Shown: piece after piece, positions 1 to 10,554 of the stretch
Layout of the letters: every line of letters begins with the position of its first letter
How positions within the stretch are numbered: the stretch's first letter is position 1
Origin: Roridomyces roridus
Taxonomy: Eukaryota > Basidiomycota > Agaricomycetes > Agaricales > Mycenaceae
Direction: 5' to 3'
NCBI GenBank assembly: GCA_029378245.1
Contig: JARKIF010000006.1
Coordinates: forward strand, 2,728,001 to 2,792,000
DNA: 64,000 nucleotides
Notes under the pieces: generated by a model
What the model was told of the DNA's origin: nothing
Databases searched by the model: none
What the model saw: only the letters and a program-made list of their open reading frames with translations
Translations under genes and position numbers: made by a program

Positions 1-1169
1 CACGCACTCAACACATATGCCACGATGACGAGGTTGGATGCCCTCCATGCCCGTTCTTGACAACAAAGAGGTGCATGTGCGGCAAGAAGGAAGTCGGGAA
101 CGTTCGGTGTGCGCAGGAGCGCGTTTCTTGTGGTAGCGTCTGCGGGCGGCCCCTTGCGTGTGGATATCACCATTGCGAACGGCCCTGCCATCCAGCAGAC
201 GAGGACTGCGGTGCTTGCGCTCTTCCTTGCGGCAAGCCCAGAAAGTTGTGCTTCCCTCTACGCCATCCATGCACCCAGCCTTGTCATGCCCCGGCCGGGT
301 GTGACGAGTCTGCACCGTGCACGGCCATCATCACCGTTTCGTGTGCGTGCGGCCGGATTCGTCAGCCGATTCAATGCTGGGAAGAGTGTCGCTAATCCTA
401 TCGGTCGCGAGAGTCAACAGCCCAAGTGCACCAACGAGTGTTTGATTGCGAAGCGGAATGCGCGTCTGGCGGATGCCCTCGGCATCAGTCAAGATACTCG
501 AGACCGTGGTGGGCCCCCTGTTGCTTGGGCCTGATGAGGTTCTTGCTTTTGCACGTGCCAATCCCAAGTTTGTGAGCGTCGTGGAAAAGGCATTTGCAGA
601 GTGCGTTTTATTACCTTTTGTATGAGATGATACTTACCCTACGACAGTTTCGTCGCAAGCGAGAAGAAGATGCAGGTTCTGCCGCATATGCCGCCTGATC
701 GCCGTAAATTCGTCCATGATGTACGTTTTTCTTTTGTCCAGCTGAATCCTTACTGAATATATCCCAGGTCGCAGCAATCTACCGAATGGATACGCAAATG
801 GTTGACCAAGAACCGCATCGAAGTGTGCAGCTCCTTCGCCGCTTCGATACCAAAGTACCGTCCCCTCTGCTTTCTGCGGCACTCGCTGCTGCTGGACCGC
901 CCCCCAGTCTCGGCAAGCTTGCAGATCTTCGTACCGCAAACACTGCGGGTGCCTCCTGGCGCGCAGCACCAGCTAAACCTACTGTAGCGCCTGCCCCTCG
1001 TGCATGGGGAGCTTCGAGTACGCCACTCACTCCGCCGACTGTTACGCCTCCTCCCCCTCCTCCCCCTCCGCCGACTGTACAAGCCCCGGTGCCTGTAGCC
1101 CCAGTTGCAGCGACCCCGAGCACCCCGGCTGATGTTCCGGAAGATTGGGAGGACGATGGGCATGTTTAG
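1..1169 (+). CDS. NF-X1-type zinc finger / R3H protein, 3' part (FAP1-like)
   Basis: The gene enters from beyond the left edge, so the N-terminus is missing. From base 3 it reads cysteine-rich NF-X1 zinc fingers (repeated CxxC, CG and HxC spacing to about base 377). The segment CTNECLIAKRNARLADALGIS that precedes the R3H domain in this family follows, then the R3H region (KFVSVVEKAF, KKMQVLPHMPPDRRKFVHD, MVDQEPHRSVQL) and a proline/alanine-rich tail ending TAG at 1167-1169. Introns are 601-647 and 721-767 (GT-AG). NF-X1/FAP1 proteins are nuclear or cytosolic regulators, and yeast Fap1 binds FKBP12. Two frame breaks are apparent. At about 376-379 the zinc-finger frame must skip one base to reach GKSVANPIGRE. 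Between about 495 and 530 the frame moves by one base again before PDEVLAFARANPKF. So this is either a decaying gene or has sequencing indels. Family call is confident; integrity is not. Confidence 0.85.
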
Positions 1170-1472
1170 AGATAGTGTAGACGTTGTACTTTGGTGCTGT
1201 AAGCCCGGGACTTGAATTAATGCGCAATTAATGTGCAACTTCCTTGCTTGACGCAGTCCGATTTACCCAAGATTTACTGGATTTATCACCTCATAGCGTC
1301 GTCCCGTTCTTGGCCATCAAGTCCGGCCCGTACATGCCGGAACACCATCATCCTTGCCGTTTACGCCCACTCACGCCAATTGCCCCGTCTTGGCCCGAGC
1401 CTGAAGAGCTGGCTACGCGTCGTTGGTCTTCAGATAGCACGGAGTCAGAAGAACCTAGTGTCTACTCAGACA

Positions 1473-2643
1473 TTGGCAGCGAGCGAACCAACCTCCTTCC
1501 CGTATGCAATGGGTTACGCAGCAGAGATTTTCCTTGTCCTCGTCCTCTACTGCATCCTTCACAAGTTCAAAGCCAGCGTCAAGTCCATTCCGTGCGACCC
1601 ACCTCCACCCAGAAGCGACCCCGTCGCAAAGTCGGCATCGACCCACCGCCGTCCCTGGACTACGGTCCTCGGACTCACGTTTTTTTTCTCGGCAGGCCTC
1701 GCGCTGCTGAGCAACAGTCCCGTCTCAATCCAGATCGATTTTCTTTCATTCGTCGACAGCGTAATGGCAATCGAACGGTTCTTGCTCGACAGGTGGCCGC
1801 TCTATTATTCCCTCGAATCGCACATATCGGCCCATGCTCTAAAATATCTCCAAGTCTTTATAGTCGGCATCGTTAGCCATTGCGTCAGCATCTGCGCCGT
1901 GTCGCGCCTCCGTCGCGCCCTCTTCTGGACGTTCTCCTTCCTCCTTGTGCAGCTCCTCGTCTGCGTGGAGCTCGTAACGCTTGCCGTTATAGCCTCATCT
2001 TCCTGGCTCACTCTCCTATTCTGGCACGGGTACCACCTCAGTGGTATAGAGGCCAGGGACCTAGTCCTGCCTGCTCTCCGCTTCTTTATGGCAAGATGGT
2101 CCGAATCTTACTTGGCGGAAGTCTCGGTAGGCGTTGTGTTCGGCCTCGCGACGATCCATTTCCACTGACCTACCGATTAGACGGCGATGAGCATCGGGAC
2201 CCTTCATTTTTCCGTTGGCGGCGCGGTTCCCATTCTTTACGCCCTCATCAAGTGGCCTAGGCACGCAACCCTCCTAAATTGGAACATGGTGTACTCTTTC
2301 TGCGTCGATTTGTGCCTCTCAAACGTCTGCATCCACCTCGTCCTTGCAGTGCTGATATGCGACATTTTCACCAAAACGACGACTCCAAGTCCGGTACATT
2401 TTGACCACTGGAAAGTGGCTCAATTCCAGGATTTATATGTAGCCAGCAATGCACTGCGGGTTGGTTTGAGGTTCTCTTTACACGTGTGGAACACAATGCC
2501 TATGGCACAGAAATCGGTCGGTCCTGTGCATCTCCCTGTGTATCTCGGTCCCCTGACATTCTCCGCAGCTTATCGTACTTCCGGCCATTCTATACTACGG
2601 TCACGTCTCCATGGTCAGTGGTTTTTCGACTACTCCTAGCTAG
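1473..2643 (+). pseudogene. Orphan six-TM membrane protein, diverged and C-terminally broken copy (copy A)
   Basis: This is a diverged paralogue of the proteins at 3221-5187 and 24830-26785; homology starts at SEPTSFPYAMGYA near 1473. Hydrophobic segments match theirs: MGYAAEIFLVLVLYCIL, VLGLTFFFSAGLALLS, LKYLQVFIVGIVSHCVSI, LVTLAVIASSSWLTLLFW, SIGTLHFSVGGAVPILYAL and LIVLPAILYYGHVSM. An intron at about 2127-2183 and the 45-base LIVLPAILYYGHVSM exon sit where the paralogues have theirs. I could not place the N-terminus: 1233-1473 has two open frames and no clear homology. Past the last TM helix the paralogues splice to a 13-base exon. Here the equivalent acceptor AG is gone (CACTG instead of CCAG), direct reading reaches TAG at 2641-2643, and the downstream exon has a deletion of about 20 bases and an early TAA. 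It is therefore probably a truncated or dead copy. Function is unknown. Confidence 0.6.
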
Positions 2644-3220
2644 GCTTACCCACTGCGATAGATACCCGCCATGCGCAAAGTTTATCTTCGGGTGCGCCAT
2701 TCACTGCGCCGATGGTCAATATTTCATTAATTCTGACTGCGTACGAGCTCATGCTTTTCATAGAGTTCGGACAGTAGAACAAAACGATAGAGGCTCGTGG
2801 ACTCAAATAAACGGAAAGAAGAATCGCGCTGGTGGACTTTCGTTTGGCAAGAAAGGTTCTTGGGTCCATTGATTGAAGTTTTGTCCACGATATGTTACAC
2901 GGGTTCGTTCTCTTGTTTCTTGCACATTCTTCCTGGCTGAAATTCCTTCAGTTACTGTCCCTCTTTGGGTTGGACGCGCGCGGGACTAGACCTCATGGAA
3001 TTTCCTAGTATACTCTTTCTTGCGCGCCGTCGCTATTACTATGTATGTTGCGTTTCGAATACTTTTCGTACAATGTATAATAGAACTACTTTTTTTTCTT
3101 GGCAGTCGCACCCCTCGCCTGCTGCAAGTCGCATTGTTTGCAAATGCATCACTTTGATTTGTTGATTTTGCGTGCCGGGTGGCTGACATGTCTCAATTCA
3201 TCTTGATTCAGTACCACAAC
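2644..3220. other. Intergenic region between six-TM copies A and B
   Basis: To about 2820 this still shows eroded homology to the 3' exons of copies B and C (for example CGATAGAGGCTCG near 2787). Beyond that I see AT-richer sequence holding the copy B promoter and no convincing gene. The stretch GATTCAGTACCACA at 3203-3220 is the unoccupied counterpart of the site at 24813 where a copia LTR begins upstream of copy C. Confidence 0.5.
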
Positions 3221-5187
3221 ATGCCCTCGTCTCTGCTCAACACCCTGCTCCGCTCCAACCCCCTTACAAGCCTCGTTCATGGCTTCCACGTTGGCGTTCA
3301 AGTTGCGATTGGCTTCGTCAAGTTCAGCCCGTCCACGACCCAGAACACCGTCGTGCCCACTCCGACCATCCCCAATACCTTTACGCCGACGAAAACGATT
3401 CCATTGTTCCTGCCGCCCACGAGCTGCATCGATATTACCTCGAGCGAACCGACCTCTTTTCCGTATGTCGCCGCCGCAATGGGCTATGCAGGAATCGTCA
3501 TTGTCCTCGTCCTCTACTGCATCCTTCGCCCCAAATCCATTCCGTGCGGATCCGACCCACCTCCACCTCCACCAGACCCCGTTGCGAAATCGCCCTCGAC
3601 CCGCCGCCGTCCCTGGACTTCGGTCCTCGGTCTCACCTTTTTCTTCTCGGCAGTCCTCACGCTGCTGAGCACCGATAACGTCTCAATACAGTTCAATTTC
3701 GGTTCATTCATCGACCCCAGCATAACGGCCATTGAACGTTTCTTGCTCGACGGGTGGTCGCTCTATTATTCCCTCGAATCGCACATATCCGCCTACGGGC
3801 TCCAATATCTCAAAGTCATCTTCATCGGCATTGCCAGCCATTGCGTCGGCATCTTCGCCGTGTCGGTCCTGCACCGCACCCTCTACAAGGCCACCTCTCT
3901 CGAAGCCGTCCAGATTATCGTCCCTCCCTTTCTCGTAGCCATCGCAGTCATAGCCTCCTCACCTTGGCTCAGCTGGTTGTATTGGGCGCAGTTTCACCTG
4001 AGAGGTTGGACTGATATCCGGACCGTGCATCGGTTTATCGTCTCCATCTTGTCCCGTTTATCAAGAATGGCCACCTCCCATCTCCTAGAAGTTTCGGTCA
4101 GTCATACACAGTTATCAATTGGCATTTAGACTCACCCATACCTCCAGACCATCGTCAGCATCGGGCTCATCTATTGTTGCGCATCTGGCGCCATTTTCCT
4201 TTACCACGCCTTCCGGCTCGTCATCAAGCGGTTACGGCTCACAAAGTCGGGGCACTATACGTTTCGCCATTTCTATCGCTGCTGCTGCGAAGCAATCTTG
4301 TACCAATTCCTCATGGCCCCGATCACGTCCCGGTTGACCTTCTATCGACTACACGAAGACGACTTCCGGCGGATCGTATGGTGCCGCATCCTGTCCCAAC
4401 AGTCTAGAAGGGCATTGAAGCGCATCTTCCGGGTCCATATGCGATCTTATCGGTTGTGGAAAGCCGCAGAAATCAAACAGTGCCGTCTGCTCTTCTATAC
4501 CCTGCGAACGGCTTGGAGGTCAGGTCTGGAGACGTGGAGAACACTGCACATAGCCCATAAACTTGTGAGTACATACTCTCGAACCTTAGTCTCGTTTCCC
4601 CGCTGACGAATGCGAACAGCTTATCGCAGCTCCTGGTCTCATACTCTACGGTTACTTTTATATTGTGAGACCCTTTGCCAATGCGCTCGACTCGGCTTAC
4701 CCACGGACAGATACCCACAATCCGGAAACTCTTGCTTCGGTTGCGACATCCAGTTGCTCGTCGATGGTAAGTGATGCAACTACTGGCTCCGTTTCATCTC
4801 ATTGATTCGTGTCTAGATCATCTTCCTCCCGCACCGGATGACGGCCAGTAGAAGTGGTCAAGGCAATTCACGACAACACGATAGAGGCTCGAACGCTCGG
4901 GAAGATCCAGAGGAATAGACGATGCGCGGCCATCAAGACTGTCGGGGACGCCCGACCTTTCTTGCCACCAACCATCCGCCAAGTCAATACCTCGACCAAG
5001 ATCTCGGAACATTCGATCCTAAAGTGTTGTCTACGACGTGTGCGTACACGTTGCGTTTTGGTTCTCCACCGTTTCCTGACACTCGTGACCAGTGCTGGCG
5101 TTGCTTGGGTCCATCATCTCAGGTGTGGAAGAAGATATCATTATACCCATTTCTACGAGTACATTCCGAATAAATATCACGTTTTAA
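3221..5187 (+). CDS. Orphan six-TM membrane protein, intact copy (copy B)
   Basis: I do not recognise the family. Six exons give about 544 residues in one frame: 3221-4096, 4148-4564, 4620-4664, 4754-4766 (13 bases), 4849-5037 and 5093-5187, all introns GT-AG. Start MPSSLL is chosen because the near-identical copy at 24830 diverges by one base just upstream. Predicted TM helices lie at about residues 90-112, 133-150, 195-218, 235-260, 293-315 and near 432-446. A proline-rich, PRRRPW-containing loop (SDPPPPPPDP, TRRRPW) lies between the first two, and a basic Arg/Lys-rich region (RLTFYRLHEDDFRRIVWCRIL) follows TM5. The end is hydrophobic then polar (LLALLGSIISGVEED, ISTSTFRINITF). It is convergent with the proline-rich gene ending at 5285, and both were caught up in the duplication to 24.8-27.1 kb. 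Membrane protein of unknown role. The gene model is well supported by comparison of the copies. Confidence 0.72.
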
Positions 5188-5284
5188 AGCCGTAGATTAT
5201 ACTGTACAAAGTGCTCCCAATCAACGTTCCCAATACTTGAATAGATCGATCGTAGAAGGCCCTTCCTTCATTTCTGCCAAAATT

Positions 5285-6530
5285 TCATCGCGGTCGCAGA
5301 CCTGCGGGAAGGTAGCGCACAACCAAATCGTCAAAGCGAACTCTGGCACGCAGAGCAGCATCCTGCACGGGCGGTAACAAGGCCGTCGCGATCGGGTACA
5401 ACCGCGCAAGATACGGCCGATTTTCAAGCCAGCCGGGGGTTGGCGCCATCTGTGCGAGCACCATGACGTCAACATAATTGTCCTCGACCAGCGGGAAAGT
5501 AGGGGTTGGGGGCGGCATGCGAAGTCCTGTGGGCGTGGGCGTGGGCGGCAGTTCACCGAGGCTAACGGGCGAGGTTGGGTCGTGTGCATGGGGAGTTTGA
5601 GGAGGGCCGAGGGGCATCCAAGGCCGGACAGCGTCGTCACCTTCTCCCTCCGAGTCTGCGTTCTCTGGATGCGCCTGTACGGGCTCGATTGCCGCTGGTT
5701 GTTCAACAAGCATGGGCGTGGGGTTGGCAGGTCGATCTGCACGAACGACTGCCTCCGGACGCTCGGGGGGTGGGATTGGAGCCACTGGAGCTGGTGGCGT
5801 GCCGGGGCGCTTTTCAACTGGAGTCGGAGCCTTTTCAGCAGGAGCAGGGGGCGGAGTTGGGACACGCGGCGGCGGTGGTGGTGGCATGGGCGCAGCAGGT
5901 TTCTGACCGACTTGGATGGTTAAATGTAGAGAAAATTCCATTTTGCTGCAAAACCACCGCGCGATAAGGAATAGGATAATGCCGCCAAGGAAGACGACAA
6001 GGCCCGTATTAATGTATTCCTCGTAGTTTGATTTACCGAGGGGAGCTGGCGGGGGCGGGGGCGGGGGCGGAGGCGGCAGAGACTGGGGCGGCAGAGACGC
6101 GTGGGGTGTATACGTCGGTACCGGCGGGACCGTGAGCATGGTGAAGGTAGTGGAACAAGGTGCGATGATGACCTGGGTCACGGTGGCCGGAGGGGGATGA
6201 GGACAAAACTGGGGAAACCCGGGCGAAGCAAGGGGGTCGGTGGTAATTGTGCGGTTCAGGAAACTATCCAGTGGGGGAGGAGGGAGTTCAGGTGTGCGCT
6301 TCCTCGCTGAGCGAGAGTCAGTTCCCGGGATTCGGAGAAGGGCGAGGTGACGTACTCCAGCGTTGCCAGCGAGAGTGGGCGCTTGACGCCACATCTTGGT
6401 ACAGGTCAAGAGCACGTTGTTCAACAGCGGGTCGTTTTGCGTGCATGTATTCGAGCGCAGGCTGGACTGTGACATCAAAGAGGAAGACGAGCAAACCCAA
6501 GATATTGGGCAACATGGTCGTCAAGTCCAA
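5285..6530 (-). CDS. Proline-rich membrane protein of unknown function
   Basis: Two exons (6530-6356 and 6306-5285, intron 6307-6355, GT-AG) give about 398 residues. The N-terminus MDLTTMLPNILGLLVFLFDV is a possible signal anchor. A second strong TM helix (NTGLVVFLGGIILFLIARWF) lies in mid-protein, flanked by poly-proline tracts, then an acidic stretch (ENADSEGEGDD) and a conserved tail VRFDDLVVRYLPAGLRPR. The tail frame is supported because the remnant copy at 26.85-27.06 kb keeps the same residues. It converges on six-TM copy B with about 100 bases between stops. I do not recognise the family. The layout (short lumenal/extracellular N-part, single TM, proline-rich cytoplasmic domain) would suit a scaffold or surface protein, which is inference only. 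The low-complexity proline codons are GC-rich relative to neighbours. Confidence 0.65.
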
Positions 6531-6697
6531 GTTGTAATACCAAGTTGTAATGAACCCAACGTGACCGAGGACGCTCCTTTGTATGCGTGATCGAGATACT
6601 AATTGAAGACGTCACTTCTGTTTTAGGAAATATTCTTTCCAAATGCAAAAAGGTATAGATGTCCGCGACTTGATAGCAGAATATGATCATAAGTAGC

Positions 6698-7864
6698 TCA
6701 AACCCAACACAGCGAGTATCCTGTTTCCCACCAAAGTCGATGACAAACCGGAACTCGGAGATGCTCTGGCTCGCAAAGAATCGATGCTACTCGACTACAA
6801 GCAGATGCTTCATCCCTTTTAGAGTCCCGCTCCACCCAACATTTCACCATCATCACCATCAGAGCGGAGACTATGAGGTCCGGTCCTGGCATGTAGGTGG
6901 GGAGAGCGTCGTAAGCTAGGTGGAGGGGGACGTGGATGGGCTGAATCTGGTCGAGCCCTCCGTCGTCCAACAAGTCGATACTCCAGTCAAAACATAGATT
7001 GTCGATCCTCACGCCGCGCTGGGGAGCCACCGCCGGATTGGGAGGTGAGCGACGCTCAAAAAACTCTACACGCATACGTTTCGTGAATAGTTTGATTGCA
7101 ATGACGATCTTGACCTGGAACAATTCAGTCATATTGCTAGAACCAAACGGAGAGCGACACACGGGGAAGGGATCGTTGTTACTCATTTCAAACCACTTAT
7201 CGACCGCCTCGTACAAGCTTGGCGCTGCTTGACTCTTCGCGACCTCCAAGACAACGGTGGGGAGCCCGCGCGGACCGCGAGTGCTCGGTTTGATGCCTCC
7301 ATCGGGCTGTTTCACTCCTTTAGTTGGTTTGAAGAAAGCTGGAAAAGAGAGTGAGACATTGCGCCAACACAACAAGTAAGAGGCCAACAGGTCCTATGTG
7401 TGTGCTCGAGAACTTCATCCAACCCGTTGTCTAGTGTTGCTGCCCGATCCTCGAAGACCATCATACCGATAATGTCGCAAGCCATTTCATGGGCAGGACT
7501 GGACATGTATTGAAGGATTTTGAGTACTCCATCGGACATCTCCAGCCTGCAAGGGAGGTGAGATTCGATGTATCGCACCAGAGCACACGCCACGGACCTG
7601 ATATGATACCATCCAATGGCAGTTTCTTCCATATCCTCAATGGCCTCCAGTAGCTTCCCTGCATCGACGCCGGCTGGTAGATGAAATATGTGGTGGCGAT
7701 TGGGAATTTGGATTTCTTCTTCTCCCGTTGCGTGGGCGCGACTTGAGTCCATTCCGACTTGGAGAGCGTGGTTTATGGACTGACAGAGATCCTGGCTGCG
7801 CTGAAAAATCAGGAATGCACGACATGTCGATGTAATGAGCGCACATTAGATCGAGCTGGGCCAT
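6698..7864 (-). CDS. Hypothetical protein with possible PD-(D/E)XK-like segment
   Basis: Several open exons on the minus strand look coding, but I could not resolve the splicing. The upstream part (about 7864-7420) reads MAQLDLMCAHYIDMSCIPDF and an alpha-helical segment with LLEAIEDMEETAIGWYHIRS and LSDGVLKILQYM-like stretches. The downstream part (about 7320-6750) reads RGLPTVVLEVAKSQAAPSLY, DKWFEMSNND and, after a probable short intron ending at about 7130, VKIVIAIKLFTKRMRVEFFE, ending RIDNLCFDWSIDLLDD. The pattern LPTVVLEVAKSQ...W...VKIVIAIK resembles the fungal Uma2/PD-(D/E)XK-like hypothetical proteins (a Glu in a strand, then a strand with Lys). That resemblance is from memory and weak. 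It could also be two adjacent genes. No function assigned. Confidence 0.4.
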
Positions 7865-8021
7865 GCTGGGCGCAATACCGGTAGGTGTGTGCTATAGGAG
7901 CAGGATCAGGGGGTCGATGGTGATGTCCGTATCCAGCCCGAGTCACGTCATTTTCAGCAACTGAGTGGCCCGGAGAGACTGCCAGGAAAATGGTTGCATA
8001 GCAGCTCCAATCCTCCTTCAA

Positions 8022-9046
8022 AGCAACAACGAATATTCCCGGGAGTAGCGGCGGCTTTTCAGAACCGCAGGCAACGAAGAGAGGGAGGGCAAGCGAGCCG
8101 TTCCGTCACGGCGTTGACTTGTGACGAGGAAGGACTCGGCTTCGGAGGTGTTTGTGGAGGTCCACGCGCTGCCTGCGCGGATATAGGGTTGGAGGAAGCC
8201 TCAAATCGTGGGACGCGACGCCTACTCCCGTGTCGTTCGCACCAGTATATGCACTTTGGGGTACTGCTGACAGGACCTGAAGCTGTAGCAATGTAAGTCC
8301 GTGCATGACACTGCAAATAAGAAAACTAACCCGAACGGCGGCTTGGAACTGCAGCTGAGAATTGGAACCGATGGTAAGCTGCACCGATGAAGTGGATACT
8401 TTGACGGGTAAAAGGTCGATTGTATCCGTTAATTGTGAGCATGTCGGCAAAGACCGTGCTGCAAGTCGAGGCGAAAGAATCCGCGGTCGTGACGTCTTGA
8501 TTGGGAGGTGACGAGGGGAGAGTCCGATGCTCAGCCTCGGGATCGTGTGCGTCGCCTGCGTGCAGAGAGATTGGAAGGATGGTGCACGGGATGCGATACC
8601 CACTCCCGCCCGTCGTTGTCTGTCATTATCCGCCGTCGAAACAGACCATTGCCGGAGGGATGCCTCGGTATTGTACGACGATCGCTGTGTGGGTAGACTG
8701 GCCAACAAAATCGACTCGACATGAACAGAAGACGCGTAAATTTTTCAACTGCCCATCCTTGACCGAACCGATGACTAGTCTTTTGGTTCCTTACATCCAT
8801 GCGTGAAGAGTCCCAAAGTTCTGAAGCATTCGTTCGCGGTCGATGACTATTGGGAGTGCGAGGAAACTCGAGAAGCCTCTCGACGAGATATTCAGCCTTT
8901 TGAAGGAGGTCGGCAAGAGCATAAGTAGGGTAGAAAAATTCCCAATGGTGGTCGACTTGGAAGAACTTAGAAATCAGATCCAAGTTTGGCGACGCGTCGG
9001 CCGCATGATTACACCCCTTCGTCATCTAACCAATTACTTTCGCGCA
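8022..9046. other. Region without a supported gene (PUS3 upstream)
   Basis: Open frames exist on both strands, including 8531-9025 on the minus strand and an in-frame extension of PUS3 from 8843. None shows a recognisable domain, a consistent splice pattern or a good start. A minus-strand stretch (about 8480-8060) has alanine/serine/proline-rich frames that could be exons of a small secreted protein, but I cannot support it. The promoter of PUS3 should lie in the right half. Confidence 0.4.
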
Positions 9047-10453
9047 ATGGCGGCTTCAACACCGTACGAATCGTGGTCCAAGGAGGACCTCATCGCAAGA
9101 CTGATGCACCTTGAATTGGAACTCAAGGAATCAAGACAACCACCCCATTCGCGTTCTTTTTTACGAGCATCCCATCCCGACCGAGACTTTGATTTCTCCT
9201 CCTACTCTCGCCGCAAGATTGCGCTGAAATTCTTGTATGCGGGCTGGGCGTACAACGGGCTGGCGATTCAGGCTTCGGACGCGACTCCGCTGCCCACCGT
9301 CGAGGGTGTTCTCTTCGAGGCATTGGGCAAGGCCCGCTTGATTGATCCCAGCGCGGGGTTCGAGGGTTGTGGATGGGAGCGTTGTGGGAGGACTGACCGG
9401 GGCGTCAGCGCTGGCGGTCAAGTTATCTCGCTTTGGGTGCGCAGCGCCCTCGCACCGAAGCCTGTTGCGATTCCCGACCCTCCGAATCCCAGTTCAAGTG
9501 AAGACCCTCCGGGCACTTGGCCTGAGGATGATTTTGGCTCCCTCGATTTCCCCTCTCCCGCTCACAGACCGACCGGTGAAGCTGAGCACAATTATGTAGG
9601 GATATTGAACCGGATGCTACCGCCTACAATCCGTATTCTGGCCTGGTCTCCCGTCGCTCCAGACTTTTCTTCTCGCTTTGCATGCACGTCTCGGCACTAC
9701 AAGTACTTTTTCGCCGCTGATGGCCTCGATATTCCCCGCATGACCGAGGCTGCGTCTCTACTCGTCGGAGGGCATGACTTTCGCAACTTGTGCAAGATAG
9801 ATCCTGCGAAACAGCTCACGATGTATCGAAGGCGGGTCATCAGTGCGGATATCAATCCCGTAGAGGCGGGCATGTACGTTCTGGACTTGGAAGGCTGGGC
9901 CTTTCTTTACCACCAGGTCCGCCACATTATGGCTGTCCTCTTCTTGGTGGGGTCTGGCTTGGAGTCGCCTTCCATCGTCACCGCGCTTCTCAACGTGGAG
10001 CCTGGCGCCGAGGGCCTGTCCGTCGTCGACACGAAGCCAGTGTATCAGATGGCCGATGCGTTGCCTCTGATGCTTTATGATTGCCACTATTCGCCGGGAG
10101 ACGTCGATTGGCAGACTGGGGATGCAGACCCAGATGCGTTGACTGGAGCGAGCTTGTACCACCAGATACACTCTATCCATGCGCGATCAGCTATGTACGC
10201 TACACTGAACCGCCAATTCCTGGCTGCGGCCGCGGTGCACCATGCTGCCCCTACACCGCTTCTTCCTCTCGAGTCCACAGGCTTTGTGCCGGACGGCAAG
10301 ACGCCAATGAACATTCCCCTTGGTGGCGGCGAGTTTCGGCGAACGGCCAAATATATTCCGCTTCTGGAACGAAGACGTGGAGACCATTATGAGGTGGCGA
10401 ATGAGCGGTGGAGACTGGGGCCAGGTGTTAGACGGAAAAAGGACGCGTCGTAG
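9047..10453 (+). CDS. DEG1: tRNA pseudouridine(38/39) synthase
   Basis: Single open exon of 468 codons. It shows the TruA-type catalytic core: KFLYAGWAYNGLAIQ near residue 60, the active-site loop CGRTDRGVSAGGQVISL with the catalytic Asp near residue 118, then FACTSRHYKYFF, SLLVGGHDFRNLCK and EGWAFLYHQVRHIMAVLFLVG, which are hallmarks of the PUS3/DEG1 branch. Pus3 isomerises uridine to pseudouridine at tRNA positions 38 and 39 in the anticodon stem-loop. The frame is open 5' to 8843, but MAASTPYESWSKEDLIARLM at 9047 looks like the natural start (a short coiled segment precedes the domain in this family). The length suits fungal PUS3, and the C-terminal tail is basic. The gene appears intact. 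Confidence 0.93.
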   Translation: MAASTPYESWSKEDLIARLMHLELELKESRQPPHSRSFLRASHPDRDFDFSSYSRRKIALKFLYAGWAYNGLAIQASDATPLPTVEGVLFEALGKARLIDPSAGFEGCGWERCGRTDRGVSAGGQVISLWVRSALAPKPVAIPDPPNPSSSEDPPGTWPEDDFGSLDFPSPAHRPTGEAEHNYVGILNRMLPPTIRILAWSPVAPDFSSRFACTSRHYKYFFAADGLDIPRMTEAASLLVGGHDFRNLCKIDPAKQLTMYRRRVISADINPVEAGMYVLDLEGWAFLYHQVRHIMAVLFLVGSGLESPSIVTALLNVEPGAEGLSVVDTKPVYQMADALPLMLYDCHYSPGDVDWQTGDADPDALTGASLYHQIHSIHARSAMYATLNRQFLAAAAVHHAAPTPLLPLESTGFVPDGKTPMNIPLGGGEFRRTAKYIPLLERRRGDHYEVANERWRLGPGVRRKKDAS

Positions 10454-10554
10454 AGTAGCTAGTACGCGTTGTGTACTTATTGATGCTGTTACGATGGGTC
10501 ACAGTCACGGGTTGATTGCACGCGAACAGTCACGACTGTTGGTTTCCTTGCACA

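Noticed and set aside
779..1123. Minus-strand poly-Gly frame opposite the NF-X1 gene tail
   Set aside because: Shadow of the proline-rich C-terminal coding sequence on the plus strand.
5571..5967. Plus-strand Gly/Arg-rich open frames opposite the proline-rich gene
   Set aside because: They are the complement of proline codons (CCN/GGN mirror) and have no splice or domain support.
8531..9025. Minus-strand 164-codon open frame upstream of PUS3
   Set aside because: No domain, overlaps the PUS3 5' region, and composition looks like a chance open frame.
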